64,000 nt of DNA, from the NCBI RefSeq assembly GCF_014645815.1, contig NZ_BMML01000022.1, forward strand, positions 62,001-126,000. Direction: 5' to 3'. Source of the stretch: Streptomyces fuscichromogenes. Lineage in GTDB: Bacteria; Actinomycetota; Actinomycetes; Streptomycetales; Streptomycetaceae. Below, piece by piece: positions 41,298 to 49,247 of this stretch (within the stretch, counting starts at the first letter, position 1; every line of letters begins with the position of its first letter). The notes under the pieces were generated by a model. It did not search any database. It was not told where the DNA came from and saw only the letters and a program-made list of their open reading frames with translations. Position numbers and translations under genes: made by a program.

Positions 41298-41645
41298 TCA
41301 GTTCGGCGGCAGGCGCCGCACCGCGCCCTTGCCGCCGCTCTGCTTCGGCACCGGCCGCCCGCCGCTTCCCGCACCCGGGCCCTGGCCGACCACCCGCTGC
41401 CCCTCCTGCTCCCCCAATTCGCTTCCGGCGAGCGGCTCGGCCTCCAGCAGATCGGCGACCGTGCACGTCAGCGCAGCGCAGATCATGTCGAGATCGTCCA
41501 GCCGCACCGTCACCGGCTGGGCCGACCACAGCGCGCACACCTTGCTCAGCGACGGGGTGAACCCGACCGCCTCAAACGCGGTCTTCAGGTCACTGGGCCG
41601 CCAGATGTCCTGCCTGGCCGCCACCCAGCGCAGATTCCACTTCAC
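41298..41645 (-). CDS. XRE-type helix-turn-helix protein
   Basis: A 115-residue protein. Residues about 1-70 (MKWNLRWVAARQDIW to LTCTVADLLEAEP) match short Cro/CI-like HTH regulators; the ending ICAALTCTVADLLE is the hallmark last helices of that family. The C-terminal 40 residues are Gly/Pro-rich and probably disordered. It starts with GTG 4 nt after the integrase stop and ends 14 nt before the zinc-ribbon gene, so it belongs to the same transcription unit. It may regulate the cassette or act as a recombination directionality factor (inference). Confidence 0.82.
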   Translation of the reverse strand: MKWNLRWVAARQDIWRPSDLKTAFEAVGFTPSLSKVCALWSAQPVTVRLDDLDMICAALTCTVADLLEAEPLAGSELGEQEGQRVVGQGPGAGSGGRPVPKQSGGKGAVRRLPPN

Positions 41646-41649
41646 GCCC

Positions 41650-42810
41650 TCACGTCTCCCCGCTCAGCCGGCGCACCGTGCGCCGGGACGACTCCAGACT
41701 GGCCCGCTCCGGGTCCGCCTTCGCACTCGCCAGATAACCGACCGTCGTGGTCGGCCAGGTATGCCTAAGCAGCACTTGAATGTCCCAAAGCGGCATCCCC
41801 GACTCGTAGTTGTGCGTCGCGCAGGCGTGCCGCAGCAGATGCGGGAACAGCACCGTCACCGTGCCCTTCAGATGGGCGAGCGAAGCCCGGCGCAGCGACC
41901 GGCGGAAGGTGTCGGCGCAGATCGGCGGCGCGATGGCCACCTCGGCACCCAGCGCGGTCGGCAGCCGCTCGGAAGGAAACAGCGCAGCGTACGGGTCCAG
42001 CGCATCGTCCGGGAACAGGCCCCGGATCTCCTCGATGTACCACCACAGCAGCTCGCGGCCCTCCGCGAACATGAACGCCTCGCGCTCGCGCGGGCCCGAC
42101 CCGCGAGCGCCCTTGCCCTTGACGAGGAAGCGGCCCCACTGGCCGCTGTCCCAGTGCAAGTCACCCAGCCTCACCAGGCACAACTCCGTTGCCCGCATCC
42201 CGGAAATGTAGGCGATCTTGGCCATCACGTAGTTGCGGACCGCGACCGGATACTTGCGCGCCGAGCCCAGTTCCTGGCGCCACGCGGCGAAGAACGCCGT
42301 CATCTCCGCGCGCGAGGGCGGGATCCGCAGCCCGAAGTCCCCGCGGTGCCGAGGCCGGTTGAAGGCATCGACCGGCGACTCCACCACCGCCCCGAACCGC
42401 CGCCGGATCTCCCCGGCGTACCGCTGTTCGAGGAACGAAAAGTACAGATCGATGCTGGTGATCTTTTTGCGGACCGTGGTGTGACCGCGTTTGCCCGCCC
42501 CGGCGAAGTACTGGTCCAGCTGCCGCGACGACAGCTCCCAGGGCAGGACGTCATAGAAGGTGCACACCTCGATCACCGGCTGCACCAGACGGTTCAGCGT
42601 CGTCGGCGCGAGCCCCGCCACATCCCGCGCCCAGCAGTACTCCGCGAGCGTGTCCTGATAGAGCGCCTGCTCCGCCTCCCGCGACGACGGGTGAACACCG
42701 CGACGCTGCAGAGTCAGGACGTCGGCCAGGCCCTCCTCCTGCCCGGGAGGCTGGCCTGGCAAGCCGCGCCCGCTGATCAGCGAGAAGCGGCGGGTATCGG
42801 AATCCACCAC
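41650..42810 (-). CDS. Tyrosine recombinase / integrase
   Basis: A 386-residue site-specific integrase. The N-terminal SAM-like arm (about 55-170) contains LAPTTLNRLVQPVIEVCTFY. Catalytic landmarks of the C-terminal domain: Arg I in SGMRATELCL, the HLLRHACATH box (His-x-x-Arg), the LLRHTWPTTTVGYL segment holding the third His and the probable nucleophile Tyr. All five active-site positions seem intact. These enzymes cut and rejoin DNA through a 3'-phosphotyrosine. It is the first gene of a three-gene set with an XRE protein and a zinc-ribbon protein. The start codon (tandem GTG GTG at 42810) has no clear ribosome site. Confidence 0.92.
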   Translation of the reverse strand: MVDSDTRRFSLISGRGLPGQPPGQEEGLADVLTLQRRGVHPSSREAEQALYQDTLAEYCWARDVAGLAPTTLNRLVQPVIEVCTFYDVLPWELSSRQLDQYFAGAGKRGHTTVRKKITSIDLYFSFLEQRYAGEIRRRFGAVVESPVDAFNRPRHRGDFGLRIPPSRAEMTAFFAAWRQELGSARKYPVAVRNYVMAKIAYISGMRATELCLVRLGDLHWDSGQWGRFLVKGKGARGSGPREREAFMFAEGRELLWWYIEEIRGLFPDDALDPYAALFPSERLPTALGAEVAIAPPICADTFRRSLRRASLAHLKGTVTVLFPHLLRHACATHNYESGMPLWDIQVLLRHTWPTTTVGYLASAKADPERASLESSRRTVRRLSGET

Positions 42811-43332
42811 GGAAACGCAAATTACGGAAGCAGCTCCTGGAATCTACGAGCTACTGATAGAACTTCACCCTTTCGAGTGGACGACACTCCCAATTCCTCA
42901 GCCAGCACGAACAGCTCGAACGCTGGGTTGCCGGGTGAGGTCGAACCTGTCGGTACTCCAGTTGGGACGTTCCTCGCCTCGGGTGCGTTTCCCCGTCGGG
43001 TGAGGTTGGCGGGGTCGCCCGTGTCCGAGGTGATGCCCGTCTCGTTGCCGTAGCAGGTTGATCAGCTGGCGCGGGAGGCGGGTCGGATGGGCTGTGCTGA
43101 GGTGCTGCGGCTGTTCGGGGAGCGGCAGGCCTCCTGTCACAGCGGGCGGGCGGACAGCTCCCGGGTCGCGTACGTCCGGGGTTGAGGGACACCACCCGCG
43201 CCGGCACCGAGACCCACGCGGCGGCCGGCCTCACCCGAGCGTTTCGATGTCTGGCCACGAGGAGCGCCGTGCGGTGCCCCGGCCCGCAGATGTCTCCGAA
43301 CGATGTTTCGCCCCCGACAGCTGGAAGGTGCC
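42811..43332. other. Intergenic region between recombinase cassette and catabolic genes
   Basis: It holds the upstream region of the leftward integrase (relatively AT-rich around 42,815-42,890) and of the rightward acyl-CoA dehydrogenase. ORFs here are Arg/Pro-rich and overlap each other, so I call no gene. One end of the mobile element may lie here. Confidence 0.4.
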
Positions 43333-44502
43333 ATGAGCGCGCGTCGTCTGTTACCGAACGATGAGTCCGTTGCCCTCATCAGGCTGGTCCGGAAGCTGGC
43401 AGCCGATGAACTCGCGGCGCGCGTGGATGTCGATGAGGCGAACGAGGCGTTCCCTCGTGACGTCTTCAGGCTCCTCGGACGCGTCGGCCTGCTCGGTCTG
43501 CCGTACTCCGAGACATACGGCGGCAGCGGCCTGTCCTACGAGGTGTACCTGCAGGTTGTCGAAGAGATCGCGTCCGTGTGGGCAACAGTCGGCGTAGGTG
43601 TCTGCGTGCACGTGCTGTCGTGCTTCGGCCTGGCGACGACGGGCAGCGAGGAGCAGAAGCAGGAGTGGCTGCCCGCGATGCTCGGTGGGGAGCTGCTGGG
43701 CGCCTACTGTCTCTCGGAGCCGCACGCCGGCTCGGACCCGGCAGCGCTGCGGACCCGGGCCCGTCTGGACGGCGACCACTACGTCCTGAACGGCGCGAAA
43801 GCATGGACGACCCATGGCGGCCACGCGGACTACTACAAGGTCATGGCCCGCACCTCGGAAGACCGCACGGGTATTTCGTGCTTCATGATCCCCGCGGACA
43901 CCGAGGGCCTCACCGCTGATGTGCCCGAACGCAAGATGGGCCTCACCGGGTCCACGACGGCGACCATGGTCCTCCGGGACGTCCGTGTCCCGGTCGAGCG
44001 GCGTATCGGTGCCGAGGGCGACGGCCTGCGTATCGCTCTCGCGGGCCTGGATTCCGGCCGTCTCGGTATCGCGGCCGTCGCGGTCGGTCTCGCCCAGGGC
44101 GCTCTCGACCACGCGGTCGCCTACGCACGCGATCGCGAGACGTTCGGATCACGCATCATCGACCACCAGGGAGTCGCGTTCCTGCTCGCCGACATGGAGG
44201 CCGCGGTCTGTTCGGCGCGTGCCGCGACCCTCCATGCCGCCCGGTTGAAGGACGCGGGGCTGCCGTTCAGTCGTGAGGCGTCGGTCGCGAAGCTCGTCGC
44301 GACCGACAACGCGATGCGTGTCACCACTGATGCGGTGCAGATCCTCGGCGGGGTCGGCTACACGCGCGACTTCCCGGTCGAACGGTACATGCGTGAGGCC
44401 AAGCTGACTCAGATCTTCGAAGGCACGAACCAGATCCAGCGTATGGTCATCGGCCGGTCACTCGCCAAGTCCAACAGTGGCGATCTCACCCTGGCCCCTT
44501 GA
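43333..44502 (+). CDS. Acyl-CoA dehydrogenase
   Basis: A 389-residue flavoprotein of the acyl-CoA dehydrogenase superfamily. Signatures: CLSEPHAGSDPAALRT (FAD/substrate loop), YVLNGAKAWTTHGG, KMGLTGSTTATMVLRDVRVP, QILGGVGYTRDFPVERYMREA, and the IFEGTNQIQ motif with the catalytic glutamate. It introduces an alpha-beta double bond into an acyl-CoA and hands electrons to ETF. The ATG at 43333 has GGAAGG 6 nt upstream. It opens a set of rightward oxidative genes (alcohol dehydrogenase, SnoaL-like, 3-hydroxyacid dehydrogenase, SDR) suggesting breakdown of a branched or cyclic compound. Confidence 0.93.
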   Translation: MSARRLLPNDESVALIRLVRKLAADELAARVDVDEANEAFPRDVFRLLGRVGLLGLPYSETYGGSGLSYEVYLQVVEEIASVWATVGVGVCVHVLSCFGLATTGSEEQKQEWLPAMLGGELLGAYCLSEPHAGSDPAALRTRARLDGDHYVLNGAKAWTTHGGHADYYKVMARTSEDRTGISCFMIPADTEGLTADVPERKMGLTGSTTATMVLRDVRVPVERRIGAEGDGLRIALAGLDSGRLGIAAVAVGLAQGALDHAVAYARDRETFGSRIIDHQGVAFLLADMEAAVCSARAATLHAARLKDAGLPFSREASVAKLVATDNAMRVTTDAVQILGGVGYTRDFPVERYMREAKLTQIFEGTNQIQRMVIGRSLAKSNSGDLTLAP

Positions 44503-44620
44503 GTCCTGGCTGCAGGCAGTGAGTCCCGTGGACCGCTCCGTCGTCCGTCCGTTCCTTGCCCGCAGCGACAACGCCGCCCTTGAGGTCGACCAGCCCCCAG
44601 CCGCTGGAAGACGGGCGGCA

Positions 44621-44638
44621 CCGGGGCCCGAGCCCCGG
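44621..44638 (+). terminator. Hairpin after the acyl-CoA dehydrogenase gene
   Basis: CCGGGGC (44621-44627) and GCCCCGG (44632-44638) with a 4-nt loop, about 120 nt past the stop. It lies in the 359-bp gap before the alcohol dehydrogenase. The later part of that gap (about 44,725-44,800) is unusually AT-rich and probably holds that gene's promoter. Confidence 0.35.
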
Positions 44639-44861
44639 CAGCGACGAAGACCTCGTTCCCACCGGCCCTGCTCGCGCTCCGCGCCCCGCTCTCACGTGCC
44701 ACGGGAGGTACCCACCCATTCGTCGGAAATAAACTTCTCTTTTGAAGTTAATCGACCTCTCAGTCTTGAAAACCGGCTTCTCATATTGGCCCTGCCCTCG
44801 GTACAGTCCCTCACGGCACTCCCTCCGAGGCGGTATGGCGAGAGGCGAAAAGAGGAGAGAC

Positions 44862-45920
44862 ATGCGTGCTGCGGTACTCCGCGCAGGCGCTGTGGAGACG
44901 CGTGTGATCGGTGATCCGGTCCCCGGGCCGGGACAGTTGCTGGTGCGAGCGCTCGCCTGTGGAATCTGCGCATCGGATCTCCATTTCATGGATCATCCGG
45001 AGGCAGGCGCCGAGGACGACAGCGGAATGTCGACGTACGACCAGGACGTCGACATCGTCATGGGCCACGAGTACTGCGCCGAAGTCGTCGGTTACGGCCC
45101 AGGTACCGAGCGCCGGATCCCGCTCGGCACAAGGGTGAGTTCGTTGCCGGTCCTGACCACGCCGGGCGGCCGGAAGATCATCGGTCAGAACCCCGAATCA
45201 CCGGGCGGGTTCGGCGAGTACTTCCTGCTGACCGAGGCCGCCGCCCGGACGGTGGTCTCCGATCTGCCGAGCGAGGTGGTGTGCGTCGCCGACGCGATCG
45301 CGGTCGGCTGGTCGGCCGCGGCCCGGGCTCGGGTGACCACCAGGGAAATGGCACTGGTGGTCGGCTGTGGCGCGATCGGCCTCTCAGTGATCGCTCACCT
45401 CAGACACCTCGGCCGTGGCCCTGTCATTGCGGTCGACTTCATGGCCTCGCGACGCGAGACGGCGCTGGCCATGGGGGCGGACGCCGTCGTCGATCCTGCC
45501 GAGGCCTCCCCTTTCCAGGCATGGCGTGACCTGGCTCGCGCACCGGCCGAGTCGGCGGCGCGGGGAGTGGGAGCGGCCGGTCTACCGGGCTGCGTGGTGT
45601 TCGAATGCGTCGGCGTCCCGGGGGTTCTCGACTCGATCATCAGGGGGTGCGAGCGCGGTACCCGCATCTTCTCGGTCGGCGGACCGCCGGAGGGCGAGCG
45701 TCTCCACACGCTCACCGCCAAACGCAAAGGGCTCAACATCCAGTTCGGCGGCGGCCCGTCGCCCGTCCACTGGGACGAGGCGTTCGACGCGGTCTGCTCG
45801 GGGAGTCTCGACGTCACGCCCATGCTCGGCCGGACCGTGGCACTCGACGACGTACCCGCCGCGCTCGACGCCGCACGCGACGCCGACGGCCCGGTCCGCA
45901 TCGTCGTCGTCCCCGGTTGA
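44862..45920 (+). CDS. Medium-chain zinc alcohol dehydrogenase family protein
   Basis: A 352-residue protein. The catalytic-zinc ligands are in CGICASDLHF and MGHEYCAEVVG, and the NAD(P)-binding Rossmann motif is VVGCGAIGLSVIAHL. The four-cysteine structural-zinc lobe of classical alcohol dehydrogenases is missing (the segment reads SSLPVLTTPGGRKI), as in several MDR subfamilies. Reactions are reversible oxidation of alcohols to carbonyls. The ATG at 44862 has GAGGAG 6-7 nt upstream. It is followed after 43 nt by the SnoaL-like gene. Confidence 0.9.
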   Translation: MRAAVLRAGAVETRVIGDPVPGPGQLLVRALACGICASDLHFMDHPEAGAEDDSGMSTYDQDVDIVMGHEYCAEVVGYGPGTERRIPLGTRVSSLPVLTTPGGRKIIGQNPESPGGFGEYFLLTEAAARTVVSDLPSEVVCVADAIAVGWSAAARARVTTREMALVVGCGAIGLSVIAHLRHLGRGPVIAVDFMASRRETALAMGADAVVDPAEASPFQAWRDLARAPAESAARGVGAAGLPGCVVFECVGVPGVLDSIIRGCERGTRIFSVGGPPEGERLHTLTAKRKGLNIQFGGGPSPVHWDEAFDAVCSGSLDVTPMLGRTVALDDVPAALDAARDADGPVRIVVVPG

Positions 45921-45963
45921 AACGCGCCGCGCAACGCAACACGTGTCGAAAGGCTGGGTCCTC

Positions 45964-46491
45964 GTGAGCGAGACGGACGAACTCCGCACCATGGTCGACC
46001 TGTTGGCGTCGAAGGTCCGCGCCCTGGAGGACCACTTGGAGATCACGCAGCTCGTCGCCCAGTACGGGCCCGCTGTGGACAGCGGGTCGGGAGACGCTGC
46101 TGCGGACCTGTGGACCGACGGCGGTACGTTCGACGCGGTGCCCCAGCTCCGCATGCGCGGACGCGAGGACATCAGTGGCATGGTGCACGGCAGCGGTCAC
46201 CAGAGCCTGATCAACAACGGCTGCGGCCATGTCCTCACCGTGCCGCACATCACCGTCGACGGTGACGAGGCGACCGGCCGCAGCTACGCGCTCAACATCC
46301 GCTGGGACGCCGAAGCCGACCGCTTCTGGGTGGCCCGGGTCTCGGCCAACACCTGGCGCTGGGTGCGCACTCCAGAGGGCTGGCGGATCCGTGAACGTGT
46401 CAACGCCAACCTGGACGGCACCGCCGATCACCGCGCGATGCTGGCGCCTTTGGAGACCGGCGGCCCCTCTCGTCATCCGGCGGGACGATGA
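45964..46491 (+). CDS. SnoaL-like (NTF2-fold) protein
   Basis: A 175-residue protein. Residues about 20-150 match the SnoaL-like NTF2 fold: LEDHLEITQLVAQYGPAVDSG, LWTDGGTFDAV, GREDISGMVHG, GHVLTVPHITVDGDEATGRSYA and the Trp-rich ending RWVRTPEGWRIRERVN. Members include ketosteroid isomerases, dehydratases and ring-hydroxylating dioxygenase-like subunits; the sequence alone does not say which. GTG start with AAAGG about 10 nt upstream. Its stop overlaps the next start by 4 nt, so the two products likely act in the same pathway. Confidence 0.85.
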   Translation: MSETDELRTMVDLLASKVRALEDHLEITQLVAQYGPAVDSGSGDAAADLWTDGGTFDAVPQLRMRGREDISGMVHGSGHQSLINNGCGHVLTVPHITVDGDEATGRSYALNIRWDAEADRFWVARVSANTWRWVRTPEGWRIRERVNANLDGTADHRAMLAPLETGGPSRHPAGR

Positions 46492-47324
46492 GGATCGGAT
46501 TCATCGGTCCGGGCCGCATGGGCCGGCCGATGCTCGAACATCTGACGGCCGCGGGGCACGAGGCCACTGTCCTGGTACGCCGCCCGCAGGCTCGGGCAGC
46601 GGCCGAGGCGGCCGGGCTGGACTGGGCCGACACCGTGGCAGCGACCGTGCGCGACGCGGACGTCGTGTTCGTCGTCGTCCTGACCGACGAACAGGTGCGC
46701 TCGGTGTGTCTCGGACCGGACGGCGCGATCGAGGCCATGAAGCCGGCGGCAACCCTCGTTCAGCACACGACATCTGACCCGGCGACCGCTCGACTCCTCG
46801 CCGACGCGGGCGTACACCGTGGGATCAAAGTCGTCGATGCCGCCCTCTCGGGCGGTCCGCACGATGTCGTGGCGGGTCGGCTCACCTTGTGGGTGGGCGC
46901 CGACGAAACGGCCCTGGACGAGGTGCGTCCGCTGCTTGAGACATACGCGTCACCGATCCTGCCCGTGGGGCCGGTCGGCAACGGCCAGCGTGTCAAGCTC
47001 GTCAACAACGCGCTGTTCGTGGCGCAGTTGGGGCTCGTGGTCGACGCCGTACGCCTCGCGGACTCACTGGGGCTTCCGGAACAGACCCTGCTGGCCGCCG
47101 TACGGCACGGCAGCGGGACGAGCCGGGCGCTCGGTGTCGTCGCACACGGAGAAGGGGGAGTCCAGGCGCTCGCGGACCGCCTCGGGGATCTGATGCGCAA
47201 GGACGTGACCGTGGTACGCGAAGTCGCCCGGAACGCCGGGGCCGACCTCGGGATCATCGGAACCGTCCTGTCCTCGGACGCGGTCGAGAAGACGGTGCTC
47301 GACCGGGCACGGACCGTGCGGTGA
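46488..47324 (+). CDS. 3-Hydroxyisobutyrate dehydrogenase-like NAD(P)-dependent enzyme
   Basis: A 278-residue beta-hydroxyacid dehydrogenase. It has the N-terminal GFIGPGRMGRPM dinucleotide motif, the substrate-binding DAALSGGPHDVVAGRLTLW segment, and the catalytic lysine in GQRVKLVNNAL. The family oxidises 3-hydroxyacids (3-hydroxyisobutyrate, tartronate semialdehyde, and others). Its ATG overlaps the stop of the SnoaL-like gene. Length is about 15 residues shorter than typical members but complete. Part of the rightward catabolic set. Confidence 0.9.
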   Translation: MRIGFIGPGRMGRPMLEHLTAAGHEATVLVRRPQARAAAEAAGLDWADTVAATVRDADVVFVVVLTDEQVRSVCLGPDGAIEAMKPAATLVQHTTSDPATARLLADAGVHRGIKVVDAALSGGPHDVVAGRLTLWVGADETALDEVRPLLETYASPILPVGPVGNGQRVKLVNNALFVAQLGLVVDAVRLADSLGLPEQTLLAAVRHGSGTSRALGVVAHGEGGVQALADRLGDLMRKDVTVVREVARNAGADLGIIGTVLSSDAVEKTVLDRARTVR

Positions 47325-47421
47325 CAGGTGCCTCTCTCGCCCCGCGCGACCGGCGCGTCCCGGGTCCCCACCCCGGCGGCGAGACGGACAGGGAACGGCT
47401 GTCGACGGCGATGCGCGAGCG

Positions 47422-47733
47422 ATGCGCGAGCGATGCGTCTCGACCTCAGTCGGCGAACGATTCGTTGTCCGGCCCGACACCGATCTTCGTCACTCCGGTG
47501 CCGACCTCGACATCATGGCCCGGCTGGGCGTGGCCCGGATCGACACCGTGCGCCTTGACCCGGACCTCGGACGCGGTCCGACGTACCGGGAGGACTCGGT
47601 GGACCGGACGGTGCCGGGCCGTGGTGGGCTTCCGCTGGCGGCGATCCTCGCGGCGCTGCCCCGGAACGTCGTGATCGGCCTCGAAGTGCCCATGCCGTCG
47701 GCGGGCCCACCACCATGTTTCGAGGAGGAAGAC
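47422..47733 (+). pseudogene. Relic of a sugar-phosphate isomerase/epimerase-like gene
   Basis: In frame with, but upstream of, the SDR start lies a stretch with protein-like composition: RFVVRPDTDL, ARLGVARIDTVRLDP, and then GRGGLPLAAILAALP and GLEVPMPSA, which resembles the C-terminus of xylose-isomerase-like TIM-barrel proteins. It has no start region and the barrel is mostly missing. I read it as a gene eroded by internal deletion. The family assignment is tentative. Confidence 0.4.
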
Positions 47734-48534
47734 GTGACAACACCTTTCCAGGACGCATACGGTCCATGGGCCGTCATCGCCGGGGGATCCGACGGAGTGG
47801 GCGCCGCCTTCGCGCACAAGATCGCCTCCAGGGGCCTGAACGTCGTGCTCGTGGCCCGGCGCGTACCCGTGCTGGAGGAGTCCGCCGCCGAGATCCGGGA
47901 CGCATACGGGGTCGAGGTGAGGACGGCGGCACTCGATCTCAGCGCGCCGGACGCCGTCTCGGCACTCGTGAAGGCCACCTCCGGTATCGAGGTCGGACTC
48001 TTCGTGTTCAACGCCGGCGCCGACGACACCAGTTGTGCGTTCCTGGACAAGCCCGTCGAGGCCCACGGTTCACTGGTCCAGCGCAACTGCACCGCGGTGA
48101 TGGAGGCGGCCCACCGCTTCGGTGCCCCCATGACGGCACGTGGACGCGGTGGAATGGTGCTCGTGACATCCGGCGCCGCCTGGGCCGGTGGCGCGGCGCT
48201 GTCCGTGTACGGGGCGACGAAGGCGTTCGACCTCATCCTGGCCGAGAGCCTGTGGGCGGAGTGGCACGAAGCCGGCGTGCACGTCCTGGGCCTGGTGCTC
48301 GGCCGGACCGACACCCCCTCCTTGCGGAGGACCATGGACGTCGACGGCGACATGGCGTCCGGCGGGCTCGCCGACCCGGACGACGTGGCCGAGACGGCGC
48401 TGGACCACCTGGCCGACGGTCCCGTCTGGATCCATGGCAGCGCCGACCCGACCGGCGGCTCTCCACTGGGCTCGCTGCGCCGCCGCGACGCCGTGCTCCT
48501 CATGAGCCGGCCCAGGCCAGTGAAGACCGAATGA
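47734..48534 (+). CDS. Short-chain dehydrogenase/reductase
   Basis: A 266-residue SDR. The cofactor motif is AGGSDGVGAAFA, the NAG motif is FNAGADD, the catalytic Ser is in VTSGAAWAG and the YxxxK pair is VYGATKAF. The GTG at 47734 is preceded by GAGGAGG 5 nt upstream; the long in-frame extension before it is the relic described separately. It is the last gene of the rightward set and should oxidise or reduce a hydroxyl/carbonyl in the same pathway. Confidence 0.9.
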   Translation: MTTPFQDAYGPWAVIAGGSDGVGAAFAHKIASRGLNVVLVARRVPVLEESAAEIRDAYGVEVRTAALDLSAPDAVSALVKATSGIEVGLFVFNAGADDTSCAFLDKPVEAHGSLVQRNCTAVMEAAHRFGAPMTARGRGGMVLVTSGAAWAGGAALSVYGATKAFDLILAESLWAEWHEAGVHVLGLVLGRTDTPSLRRTMDVDGDMASGGLADPDDVAETALDHLADGPVWIHGSADPTGGSPLGSLRRRDAVLLMSRPRPVKTE

Positions 48535-48627
48535 AGTCACGGGACAGCGGACGAGCACACGAGAGGCGCGGCCGTGCCGGACACCGTCCGGCCTCCGCGC
48601 CGGCTGCTCGGGCCGGCGCGGCGCCGT

Positions 48628-49014
48628 TCACCCGGTGTCAGCCACCCGCTGCGGAGCCGCCCGCGGCCCTGACGGGGGCGTGGGCGTCGGCGGGCCGAAG
48701 AGGGTGCAGTTGAGCGAGCCCTCCTGCCCCAGGCCGGACAGGGTCGCCACCGGGGCGTCCACCGAGGACGTGCGGATACCGCCCTTGACGTTGCCGTCGG
48801 CGTCGGCGTCGAGCACGAGCGCCGGGGTCGAGCCGCTCGTGCCGATCTCCAGCCTTGGCGCCGGCGCCGGTGCCACGCCGGTCCTCGACCATGTACCGAG
48901 GGCGTGTACCGCCGCTTCCAGCACGTAGGGGGCCTGGCCCGCGTTGATCGGCGTGTTGCGGGTGACCTCGGGGTGGGTGGGATCCGGGGTCGACGGCGGG
49001 TGATGCAGGTCTCC
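48628..49014 (-). pseudogene. C-terminal fragment of an alpha/beta-hydrolase-domain (Abhydrolase_10-type) gene
   Basis: The minus strand reads NTPINAGQAPYVLEAAVHAL, then APRLEIG, DADGNVKGGIRTSSVD, and APVATLSGLGQEGS followed by CTLFG. That order of motifs is the C-terminal end of Abhydrolase_10-type proteins. The rest of the gene is absent: upstream sequence in this frame is Arg/Pro-rich and leads into the transporter gene's antisense. A truncated relic between the SDR gene and the sugar-type ABC operon. The remainder of 48,535-49,247 shows no gene. Confidence 0.6.
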
Positions 49015-49247
49015 GCATACGCGGTCCCGCAGGAGACCGGCGCCGGGGACGCCGCCCCGGCCGCACACCCGCGATCGGATCTGAGGGTGGTCTCCTGGCG
49101 CCGTCCGGGAGAGCGGCGGGAACCGGAATGGTCGGGTCCCTCTGCCCTCGCCGTCGCCGGTGCAGGGAGTATCCCACCGCCCGGAGAGAGTCCTGACACG
49201 TCGCGGGCAACGCGACCGGCGACGCGCGCGTGCGGGCCCTCGGCGTT

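Larger units (their letters stand above)
38974..42810 (-). mobile_element. Three-gene tyrosine-recombinase cassette
   Basis: Integrase, XRE-type protein and zinc-ribbon recombinase-like protein are packed head to tail with gaps of 4 and 14 nt. This is the composition of a self-contained recombination module rather than a phage remnant: no phage structural, plasmid or conjugation genes are nearby. The element's ends and target repeats could not be defined by eye, so the coordinates cover only the genes. Confidence 0.6.

Noticed and set aside
47395..47450. GCGATGCGCGA repeats near 47,410-47,440
   Set aside because: Only about three short overlapping copies; they look like simple local slippage in relic sequence, not a functional array.
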